Positions 32,971 through 38,882 of a stretch of DNA of 38,882 nt are shown here, piece after piece. Position 1 is the first letter of the stretch. The number at the start of each line of letters is the position of its first letter. Source of the DNA: CAZPNX01 sp964518765 (lineage in GTDB: Bacteria; Edwardsbacteria; AC1; EtOH8); assembly GCA_964518765.1 (NCBI GenBank), contig CAZFJC010000023.1, forward strand, positions 1 to 38,882. The letters are read 5' to 3'. Made by a program: the position numbers and the translations under genes. The notes beneath the pieces were generated by a model. It did no database searches. It was not told the DNA's origin and saw only the letters and a list, made by a program, of their open reading frames with translations.

Positions 32971-33429
32971 TTCCCCACGAAACACACGAAAGGCGCGAAA
33001 ATGGGGAAGATACTGTATGCTGATGAAAGCTACAAAATCATAGGGGCTTGTTTTAAAGTATACAAGGAAATGGGTTGCGGCTTTCTGGAATCGGTATATC
33101 AAGAATGCCTGGCTATCGAGTTCACGAGCCAAGGGATTCCCTTCAAGGCGCAACAGGGATTGACCCTCCATTATTGCGGATAACAATTGAAGCAAAGGTT
33201 CATTCCCGATTTCATATGTTTTGAGAAGATTATACTCGAATTAAAAGCGGTTTCGTGCATCATAGATGAGCATCGGGCGCAGGTTATTAATTATCTGAAC
33301 GCTACGAAAAAAGAACTAGGAATCCTGGTCAACTTTGGACATTATCCAAAATTGGAATATCAAAGGCTGCTGTGCAATACTCCACCCGGTAAAAGTAAAT
33401 TTCGAGTGGTTAGTGTTTTTCGTGGGGAA
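32971..33429. mobile_element. Small GxxExxY element with 12-bp inverted ends
   Basis: TTCCCCACGAAA (32971-32982) is exactly complementary to TTTCGTGGGGAA (33418-33429), with a CAC/GTG extension offset by two bases. Between them lies the decayed GxxExxY gene, and the left end also has acacacgaaaggcgcgaaa, a type of flank I recall before GxxExxY genes in other genomes. No convincing target-site duplication is visible. The unit sits exactly between the ABC permease and ATPase genes. Confidence 0.6.
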
Positions 33430-33447
33430 AAGCATGGCCGAGTGTAA
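33001..33447 (+). pseudogene. GxxExxY-family protein gene with a premature stop
   Basis: One frame runs from ATG 33001 to 33447, interrupted by a single TAA at 33181-33183. The first part carries the naming motif GFLESVY (G-x-x-E-x-x-Y); the second continues QRFIPDFICFEKIILELKA, INYLNATKKELGILVNFG, as in intact members of ~125-130 residues. In intact relatives the interrupted place normally reads YKG, a few residues, then the second part, so one base change explains the stop. The ELKA motif resembles PD-(D/E)xK nuclease cores, and family function is unknown. The base composition is A/T-rich compared with its neighbours, consistent with insertion. Confidence 0.8.
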
Positions 33448-34291
33448 TAAGCATGTTCCGCCGGTCATCGAGTTCCGGGACGTATCCAAGGTTTGGAACC
33501 CGGGGACCAGGCGGGCCTTCATCGCCCTCAAGGAACTGAGCTTCTGCATCGACGACATCCCCGGCAAGGGGGAGTTCCGGGCCATCCTGGGACCGTCCGG
33601 CTGCGGCAAGTCGACCATGCTCAACCTGGTGGCCGGGTTCCAGGAGTCGCTGCCGCCGACCACCGGCGAGGTGTTAGTGCGCGGGGAGCCGGTGGTCGGC
33701 CCGGGAATCGACCGGGGCATGGTCTTCCAGAAGTATAGCTCCTATCCCATGTACACCGTCTTCCAGAACGTCAAGTTCGGGCTGGAGATGAACCGAAAGG
33801 AGCTGGGCCTGGGCCAGAGCGAGATCGACGCCCTGGCCATGGAATGGATCGAGAAGGTGGGGCTGGGCGGCCATGAACATAAATACCCCCACCAGCTGTC
33901 CGGCGGCCAGCAACAGCGGGTGGCCCTGGCCCGAACCTTGGTCCTCAAACCTCGGATCATACTGATGGACGAGCCATTTTCCGCCCTGGACGAGCCCACC
34001 CGGCTGGAGATGCAGAGGCTTCTGGTGGACCTGTGGACCGAGGTCAAAGCCACCGTCCTTATCGTCACCCACTCCATCACCGAGGCGGTCTATATCGGCG
34101 ACCGGGTTTGGATCTTCTCCCCGGCGCCGGGGAAAATAGCGGCCGAGTTTCGTGACCTGCCGGTGCCCGAGCCTCATGTGCATCCCCTGGAGATCCAGCG
34201 CACCGCGGAGTTCCTGGAGAGGGTGGAGGAGGTCTCCGAGGCCTTCCGGCGCATCGAAAACGGCAGGGAGCCATCGACCGCCGAGCGCTGA
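33434..34291 (+). CDS. ABC transporter ATP-binding protein (NitT/TauT/SsuB type)
   Basis: 285 residues from ATG 33434. The frame stays open upstream to 33335, but that part overlaps the GxxExxY element and has no ABC homology. Motifs: Walker A GPSGCGKST (53-61), Q-loop MVFQKYSSYP, signature LSGGQQQR, Walker B IILMDEPFSALD, switch histidine VTHS. The C-terminus WIFSPAPGKIAAEF is typical of the SsuB/TauB/NrtD group. It energises the permease encoded upstream. The Shine-Dalgarno (GGGGA, 33424-33428) lies within the right inverted end of the GxxExxY element, so the insertion supplies or preserves the translation signal. Confidence 0.92.
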   Translation: MAECNKHVPPVIEFRDVSKVWNPGTRRAFIALKELSFCIDDIPGKGEFRAILGPSGCGKSTMLNLVAGFQESLPPTTGEVLVRGEPVVGPGIDRGMVFQKYSSYPMYTVFQNVKFGLEMNRKELGLGQSEIDALAMEWIEKVGLGGHEHKYPHQLSGGQQQRVALARTLVLKPRIILMDEPFSALDEPTRLEMQRLLVDLWTEVKATVLIVTHSITEAVYIGDRVWIFSPAPGKIAAEFRDLPVPEPHVHPLEIQRTAEFLERVEEVSEAFRRIENGREPSTAER

Positions 34292-34321
34292 CCCCGCGTC
34301 AGGTGCCCATCCGAACTAACA

Positions 34322-34335
34322 CTATAATATTATAG
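34322..34335 (+). promoter_or_regulatory. 14-bp palindrome containing TATAAT next to a start codon
   Basis: CTATAATATTATAG is a perfect palindrome ending one base before the ATG at 34337. TATAAT (34323-34328) is a perfect -10 box placed 8 bp upstream of the ATG, as in leaderless genes; no -35 hexamer is seen and no Shine-Dalgarno exists. Confidence 0.5.
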
Positions 34336-34336
34336 C

Positions 34337-35197
34337 ATGACCAAGTCCGAGCTGGGCTTTTTAGACTATGTCAAGGCCGCCTTCTCCTGGCGCTACCGGG
34401 TGCCGGGCATGGGGCATATGCCCCTTAATGTTCTGGCCCTGATCGGCTTCGGCATCCTGGGCCTGGGCCACCCGGCCTTCTGGCTGCTGGGAATGGCCTT
34501 CGAGGCCGGCTACCTGGCTTTGATGTCCGGCGATGCCCGCTTCCAGCGCATGGTCCAGGGCCAGAAGCTGATGGCCGAGCGCCAGCTGTGGCAGGCCAAG
34601 CAGAGCAATCTTTTCGACAGCTTGGACCGCGAATCCCAAGCTCGCTACCGGAGCCTGGCCGACAACTGCCAGCAGATACTCAGGAGCACTCAGGCTCTGT
34701 CGGCCGGGGCGGCCATGGACGATCTACGCACCAGCAACCTCAGCCAGATGGCCTGGATGTTTCTCAAGCTCCTTTTTACCAAAATAAGGACCAGGTCCAT
34801 CACCGAGAATGTAAAGGAAGAGGATCTGAAATCAGAGATCAAACGGATCTCGGAACAGTTGTCCCGGGAGACCGAGGGGTCGGCCATCCACCGCTCCCTC
34901 CAGGGGACGCTGGAGATACAGAGGCGAAGGCTGGAGAACCTAAACAAGGCCAAGGAGAGCCTCAAGGTGATGGAGGCTGAGCTCAATCGGATCGAGCACC
35001 AGGTGCGCCTGCTCAACGAGGAGGCCTCCATGGCCAGCGATCCCGAGTCCCTGACCATACGCCTAGACGGGGTGATGCAGTCGTTGGACGGCACCAATAA
35101 GTGGATGTCGGAGCACGGCGAGCTATTCGGCGGGCTGGAGGAGGCCACCATGCCGCAGAATCTCCTGGACATGCCTCCCCGGCAGACGGAGGGATGA
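34337..35197 (+). CDS. Uncharacterised membrane protein with coiled coil
   Basis: 286 residues. Two adjacent hydrophobic segments (VLALIGFGILGLGHPAFWLL and GMAFEAGYLALM, residues ~32-64) form a likely membrane hairpin near the N-terminus. The remainder is cytoplasmic and mostly helical. Residues ~165-255 (EEDLKSEIKRISEQLSRE, LEIQRRRLENLNKAKESL, VMEAELNRIEHQVRLLNEE) show heptads of a coiled coil. I recognise no family. Lying between the ABC ATPase and the AAA+ gene, overlapping the latter by one base (TGATG), it is a candidate membrane adaptor that recruits the AAA+ ATPase or PspA; that is inference. It has no Shine-Dalgarno. Confidence 0.75.
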   Translation: MTKSELGFLDYVKAAFSWRYRVPGMGHMPLNVLALIGFGILGLGHPAFWLLGMAFEAGYLALMSGDARFQRMVQGQKLMAERQLWQAKQSNLFDSLDRESQARYRSLADNCQQILRSTQALSAGAAMDDLRTSNLSQMAWMFLKLLFTKIRTRSITENVKEEDLKSEIKRISEQLSRETEGSAIHRSLQGTLEIQRRRLENLNKAKESLKVMEAELNRIEHQVRLLNEEASMASDPESLTIRLDGVMQSLDGTNKWMSEHGELFGGLEEATMPQNLLDMPPRQTEG

Positions 35198-36990
35198 TGG
35201 CGACCGTCGCTCTTACATCCTGGGCCGAGGAGATGAGGCGGGTGTTCCGCTCGGATACCGTCAGCCAATTCGTCATCTTTGGCAATATCAAGGACCTGGT
35301 GCCATCCCCAGAAGGGGTCAGACCGCGTTTCCTGCCCCTGCAGGAATATCTGGTCCGGGTGATGTTCGAACCCTTCGAGGTGGTGCTCTCTTACGACCGG
35401 GGCCGGGGTTTCCGTTTCCACAAGGGCGCCGAGCACTTTTTCACCTACCTCCAGGTGTTCGACAAGTTCCACGGCACCAGCTTTGCCTCCGATGGCGGCG
35501 CCGCTGGATCGTCGAACAGGGCCTTGGAATCCCCGGGCCTGCTGCCGCGCCAACCCTCGCTGGCCCTGGAGCTCATCGACCGCTTTTTAGGGAGTGTGGC
35601 CGCCAAACAGCGAAACCCAAAAATGCCGGGGGCCAAGTCGGCCGCAGTCATCCTGGACCACGCCCACCTCCTGGCGCCGCGGGGCGAGTCCCTCTACCTG
35701 GCCGGGGAGGCCGGCACCAACCTCATCCGCATTCTAAACTGGGCCGAAGACCCATCTCTGGCCGGGGCCAACCTGACTACGGTACTTTTGTCCGAGAGTC
35801 TAAACGACCTTCACGAGCAGGCGGTCAACAGCCCCTACAGCGCCAAGGTCCAGATAAAGCTGCCCGACCAGGCCGAGCTGTTGGATTTTCTGACCGACCT
35901 GGTGGCGCCGGAGAAAAATTTTACCGAGCTCTCCGAGGTCGACCTTCCCCTGCTGGCTGCCAAGATGGTGGGGCTATCCCGGGTGGCGGTGAGGAACATC
36001 GTGCTCCGGGCCCTCCGCAACCAGGAGAGGATAACCGCCGCGTATCTCTCCAAGCTTCGTAAGGAGACCATCGAAAAGGAGGCCATGGGCCGGCTGGAGT
36101 TCATGGAGAGCCGTCGCACCCTGGACGATGTGGCCGGACATGTCGAGGCCAAGAAGTGGCTGAGGCAGGACGCCCAGCTCATCCGCAAGGGGGCCCAAAG
36201 CGCCCTCCCCATGGGCTATCTGATCACCGGACGCATCGGCACCGGCAAAACCTATCTGGTGCAATGCTTCGCCGGCGAATGCGGCATTCCCTTCGTGGAG
36301 ATGAAGAACTTCCGGGAGAAATGGGTGGGGGCCACCGAGGGAAACCTGGAAAAGATCTTCAGCATCCTCAAGGCTCTGGGCCAGGTGGTGGTCTTCGTGG
36401 ACGAGGCCGACCAGGCCACCGGCAAGCGCGGCGGAGGGGAGGGGGACTCCGGGCTCTCGGGCCGGATCTACGGCATGCTGGCCCGGGAGATGGCCGAGAC
36501 CGCCAATCGGGGTAAGATAATCTGGATCTTCGCCACCAGCCGTCCCGACCTGCTGGAGGTGGACCTTAAGCGCCAAGGGCGGCTGGACGTCCACATCCCT
36601 CTTTTCCCGCCGGTGGAGGAGGCCGAGGTCATGGAGCTGTTCGCGGCCATGGCCAGAAAGCTGGGCCTGGACGTCGGGCCCGAGGAGCTGCCAAAGCTGT
36701 CCTTCGGACAGCCGGTCAGCGGCAACGAGCTGGAGGGCATCATCGTCCGGGCGGTGAGGGAGCACGAGCTGCAAAAGGAGGGAAGGAAGCCGCTCAAGGA
36801 TATCCTGGCTGAGGTGGCTGCCGAATTTCGGCCCTCGGCCCACACCAGGCGCCTGGAGCTGATGGATCTATTGGCGGTCAAGGAGTGCACCGACGCCCGA
36901 TTCCTGCCCAAGCGTTTCGCCGAGCTCACCCCCGAGGAGGTGGACGCCCGGATAGTTAAACTTGGCGGGGCGGAGACCGGGGATGGATGA
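35197..36990 (+). CDS. Two-domain classical AAA+ ATPase (Ycf46/Vps4-like core)
   Basis: 597 residues from ATG 35197 (GGAGG 4 bp upstream; an ATG three bases earlier is also possible). The N-terminal ~310 residues look like a degenerate AAA domain: AAVILDHAHLLAP resembles Walker B, but no Walker A is present. This layout is like Ycf46. The C-terminal domain is an active AAA core: Walker A GRIGTGKT (345-352), pore-loop region EMKNFREKWVGATEGNLEKIF, Walker B VVFVDEAD (D402, E403), sensor IFATSRPD and arginine finger RQGRLD. The core resembles the classical clade (FtsH, Vps4, p97). No protease motif follows, so it is an unfoldase or remodeller. Last gene of the unit; a terminator follows. Confidence 0.88.
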   Translation: MATVALTSWAEEMRRVFRSDTVSQFVIFGNIKDLVPSPEGVRPRFLPLQEYLVRVMFEPFEVVLSYDRGRGFRFHKGAEHFFTYLQVFDKFHGTSFASDGGAAGSSNRALESPGLLPRQPSLALELIDRFLGSVAAKQRNPKMPGAKSAAVILDHAHLLAPRGESLYLAGEAGTNLIRILNWAEDPSLAGANLTTVLLSESLNDLHEQAVNSPYSAKVQIKLPDQAELLDFLTDLVAPEKNFTELSEVDLPLLAAKMVGLSRVAVRNIVLRALRNQERITAAYLSKLRKETIEKEAMGRLEFMESRRTLDDVAGHVEAKKWLRQDAQLIRKGAQSALPMGYLITGRIGTGKTYLVQCFAGECGIPFVEMKNFREKWVGATEGNLEKIFSILKALGQVVVFVDEADQATGKRGGGEGDSGLSGRIYGMLAREMAETANRGKIIWIFATSRPDLLEVDLKRQGRLDVHIPLFPPVEEAEVMELFAAMARKLGLDVGPEELPKLSFGQPVSGNELEGIIVRAVREHELQKEGRKPLKDILAEVAAEFRPSAHTRRLELMDLLAVKECTDARFLPKRFAELTPEEVDARIVKLGGAETGDG

Positions 36991-37034
36991 GCCCGGCCTT
37001 CCCCAGGCCAACCGGACGATACAACAGCCAGGTG

Positions 37035-37060
37035 ATGCGCCCAGGAAGGCGCATTTTTTT
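37035..37060 (+). terminator. Intrinsic terminator of the pspA-AAA unit
   Basis: ATGCGCC (37035-37041), loop CAGGAA, GGCGCAT (37048-37054), then six more T. It ends two bases before the -35 box of the next promoter. Confidence 0.88.
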
Positions 37061-37061
37061 C

Positions 37062-37090
37062 TTGACAAAGGCCTCCGGGTGTGTTAATAT
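37062..37090 (+). promoter_or_regulatory. Sigma70-type promoter
   Basis: TTGACA (37062-37067), 17 bp, TAATAT (37085-37090): perfect -35 and four of six in the -10. It drives the CsgG-like gene through an A/T-rich ~60-nt leader. Confidence 0.72.
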
Positions 37091-37150
37091 AAAAATACGC
37101 TATTATCGTAGAGATTAGATATAAAAATATAGGATTATAAGGCGAGAAAA

Positions 37151-37960
37151 ATGGTAAGAGCATCCTGTTTTACGGCCGTTTTCTCCCTGGTCCTTTGGGC
37201 CTGGGCCGGCGCTCAGGAGTCGGGCCTTACGGTGGCGGTCATGCCTTTGGGGGCCGCTGGCCTCTCGGAGGCGGACGCCGAGTTCATGTCCGAGCGTCTT
37301 ATGATCGAACTGTCGCGGACTGAGGGAATGAAGGTGATGGAGCGGAACCGGCGCGACGAGATCCTGAGGGAGCGCGAGTTCCAGCAGAGCGGCGCCTGCG
37401 AGGAGGTCTCCTGTCTGGTGGAGGCGGGCAGACTCCTGTCGGTACAGAGAATAATTGGCGGCTCGATAGGCCGGATAGGGCAGGTAACCTCTGTCCAAAT
37501 CCGACTGATAAACCTGGAGACCGGCTCGGTGGAGAGATCGGTGGTCAGGGATTACAGCGGTGGGGCTGAGGTGCTCCTGACCAGGGGAATGCGGGAGGTG
37601 GCACTGGAGTTGACGGGGAAACTGGGAACACAGCCCCGGGACACTGTCAGGATAGCTCCGGCAACGCCCGAGGCCAAGCTGGCGCCGGCCGCAAAAAAAT
37701 ACGCTCGGGCTAAGCCGTCCTCGCGGCTTAAGGCTCCCCAGTTGACCTACGGGTCCTTGGCCCTGGCGGCCGGGTTCGGGATGCTGGCCCTGGTATGCAA
37801 CCGCCAGGCGGACGGCTACCAGGTGGTCTCCAACAGCAGGCTGGCCGATGCCTACCGGGGCAAGGGCAGGGCTGCCTTGATCGCCGCCGCGGGCAGTGCC
37901 GCGGTCTGTCTGGTTACCTCTTTCCTCAGCCGGCCGGCCCCTGGGAAGGAAAAACCCTAG
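37151..37960 (+). CDS. CsgG/LpoB-like secreted protein with C-terminal membrane segments
   Basis: 269 residues. A signal peptide (cleaved after AWAGA, ~residue 21) precedes a CsgG/TolB-N-like alpha/beta domain: TVAVMPLGAAGLSEADAEFMSERLMIEL, MKVMERNRRDEILRERE, VSCLVEAGRLLSVQRIIGGSIG and VTSVQIRLINLETGSVERS. This pattern is typical of CsgG-related periplasmic proteins. A proline/alanine/lysine linker follows, then two hydrophobic segments (LTYGSLALAAGFGMLALVC and AALIAAAGSAAVCLVTSFL). There is no lipobox cysteine, unlike CsgG itself. It forms a two-gene unit with the next lipoprotein gene under its own promoter. Role unknown; envelope assembly is a reasonable guess. Confidence 0.75.
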   Translation: MVRASCFTAVFSLVLWAWAGAQESGLTVAVMPLGAAGLSEADAEFMSERLMIELSRTEGMKVMERNRRDEILREREFQQSGACEEVSCLVEAGRLLSVQRIIGGSIGRIGQVTSVQIRLINLETGSVERSVVRDYSGGAEVLLTRGMREVALELTGKLGTQPRDTVRIAPATPEAKLAPAAKKYARAKPSSRLKAPQLTYGSLALAAGFGMLALVCNRQADGYQVVSNSRLADAYRGKGRAALIAAAGSAAVCLVTSFLSRPAPGKEKP

Positions 37961-37995
37961 GCCGGCAACAAAGCCAAGACCGGATGGAGGCCGTC

Positions 37996-38748
37996 ATGAG
38001 AGCAATAAGAACTATATCCCCCCTGTTGATCCTTCCGCTGGTTGTGGGCTGCAGCACCTACGGCAAGACCAACGTCAACTTCTATGATTTCGGGAGGACG
38101 GTCTCGGCCTCGGAGCAGGGGGATATCTCCACCCCCGAGGTGACCGACGGGAACAACGGACGGGAGATATGGGCCGGATACGGCTGGCTGCGCTACCAGG
38201 CGGACTCGGGTAGCACGGTGGAGTCGGCTTACCCCAGCTTCGGGTTCCGAGAGCGGCTGGCCGGGTGGTCGGACGTCGGATTGGCCTTCGCCTGGACCCA
38301 GAACAATCATTTCCTGGCACTCGATTTCAAGGCGATGCCCATTCAAGGCTACCTTTCGGCCGGCCTGGACCTCTCCGGGCAGTATTACCAGAGCAAGGAC
38401 AAGGGAGAAGGAGCCTCCTTGGGTCTGGCCCTGCCGCTGAGCACGGCTCTGGCCCCAGGGCGGCTCTCTTTATACGTGACCCCACGAGCCTCGCGATCCC
38501 AGAACCTGGTGTATATGATCGAGGACATCACCTATTCTGGGCTGAGCTCCGACAAGAACCAGCAAAAGACCTACGCCTACACCAACATCCTGGGGGTCTC
38601 GGCCGGCCTGGTTTGGACCCTGACGCTGGGCGGCACCAGGCTCAAGGTCAGGCCGGAGATAACATATTCGGCGGGAAGGGAGACACATTATAACAACATA
38701 ATATTTGAGATGGTGATCCCGAGCCTGAAACTGCATCTGGTGTATTAA
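37996..38748 (+). CDS. Outer-membrane lipoprotein, beta-barrel-like
   Basis: 250 residues. ATG 37996 has GGAGG 5 bp upstream; ATG 37984 would add four residues. The signal peptide IRTISPLLILPLVVGC has a lipobox (VVGC, Cys19). The mature chain is built of alternating hydrophobic/aromatic strands (VGLAFAWTQNNHFLALDF, GYLSAGLDLSGQYYQ, GRLSLYVTPRASRS, SAGLVWTLTLGGTRLKV) and ends in LKLHLVY, consistent with a small barrel or beta-sandwich at the outer membrane. I do not recognise the family. A strong terminator follows. Confidence 0.68.
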   Translation: MRAIRTISPLLILPLVVGCSTYGKTNVNFYDFGRTVSASEQGDISTPEVTDGNNGREIWAGYGWLRYQADSGSTVESAYPSFGFRERLAGWSDVGLAFAWTQNNHFLALDFKAMPIQGYLSAGLDLSGQYYQSKDKGEGASLGLALPLSTALAPGRLSLYVTPRASRSQNLVYMIEDITYSGLSSDKNQQKTYAYTNILGVSAGLVWTLTLGGTRLKVRPEITYSAGRETHYNNIIFEMVIPSLKLHLVY

Positions 38749-38764
38749 ACGGGAGCCGGCCGGA

Positions 38765-38796
38765 GGAAAAGCCCAAGCGCAAGCTTGGGCTTTTCC
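38765..38796. terminator. Bidirectional intrinsic terminator
   Basis: GGAAAAGCCCAAGC (38765-38778) and GCTTGGGCTTTTCC (38783-38796) make a perfect 14-bp stem closed by a GCAA tetraloop. The A-run on one side and T-run on the other allow action in both directions. The last 86 bases of the window are A/T-rich and show no feature. Confidence 0.9.
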
Positions 38797-38882
38797 ATTG
38801 CAATTTCCCCTTAAATGTATTAAAATCTAAGGTAATGCATGGTGATTTCGGACCAAATATGATATATTTTTTGAATGAAAAT

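Noticed and set aside
33166..33188. GCGGATAACAATT at 33175-33187 matches part of the lac operator
   Set aside because: It lies inside the GxxExxY reading frame, covers only 13 bases, lacks the other half-site and there is no lac gene or vector sequence nearby. Chance match, although it does span the premature stop.
1..38882. CRISPR array, restriction or phage defence genes, rRNA, prophage
   Set aside because: No regularly spaced direct repeats, no cas, methyltransferase, integrase or phage structural genes and no rRNA-like segments were found.

Overview
The window looks like chromosomal DNA of a diderm (Gram-negative) bacterium. It is GC-rich, and the cell envelope genes include a type IX secretion (T9SS) pair (PorU-like C25 peptidase, PorV-like barrel), secreted proteins with type A C-terminal sorting domains, an Omp85 barrel and OmpA/CsgG-type proteins. 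This points to the FCB superphylum or a neighbouring candidate phylum (Edwardsbacteria/TA06, WOR-3 or Zixibacteria type). That placement is inference from gene content only. Every gene I can support lies on the + strand.

Layout. (1) 2-15494: an envelope/secretion block: porU (cut by the window edge), a PorV with a very large helical insert, an M6 metalloprotease carrying a T9SS sorting domain, a DUF5683 membrane protein, a terminator, a propeller-like protein, an 1124-residue outer-membrane barrel candidate and an Omp85 protein. (2) 15517-21414: a near-ideal sigma70 promoter with a ~190-nt leader, a PPC/DUF296 protein, a small transaldolase, the two halves of a split transketolase separated by a nitroreductase, an aldo/keto reductase-ferredoxin fusion and a small lipoprotein, then a half-size GDT1 transporter. 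(3) 21497-26711: two PLP aminotransferases, an uncharacterised protein, a zinc-ribbon protein and a second T9SS cargo-like protein, with several palindromic repeats and a decayed aminotransferase tail between them. (4) 26729-29204: promoter, a partial tRNA copy, tRNA-Ala(CGC), serC, terminator, promoter, serA, terminator. (5) 29214-37060: a six-gene unit bounded by terminators: PspA/IM30, a membrane-anchored ABC substrate-binding protein fused to an OmpA peptidoglycan-binding domain, ABC permease, ABC ATPase, a membrane/coiled-coil protein and a two-domain AAA+ ATPase. A decayed GxxExxY element sits between permease and ATPase. (6) 37062-38796: promoter, CsgG-like protein, lipoprotein/barrel protein, strong terminator.

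The best candidate for an undescribed system is block 5. An ESCRT-III-family membrane remodeller (PspA), a classical-clade AAA+ ATPase and an ABC transporter whose binding protein could span from inner membrane to peptidoglycan are encoded as one unit, which suggests an envelope-maintenance machine. The second is block 1, a T9SS attachment pair with an unusual PorV and two nearby large outer-membrane barrels. Short palindromic repeats of several kinds lie at gene junctions and affect the choice of start codons in at least three places. All assignments come from reading the sequence; no database search was possible.
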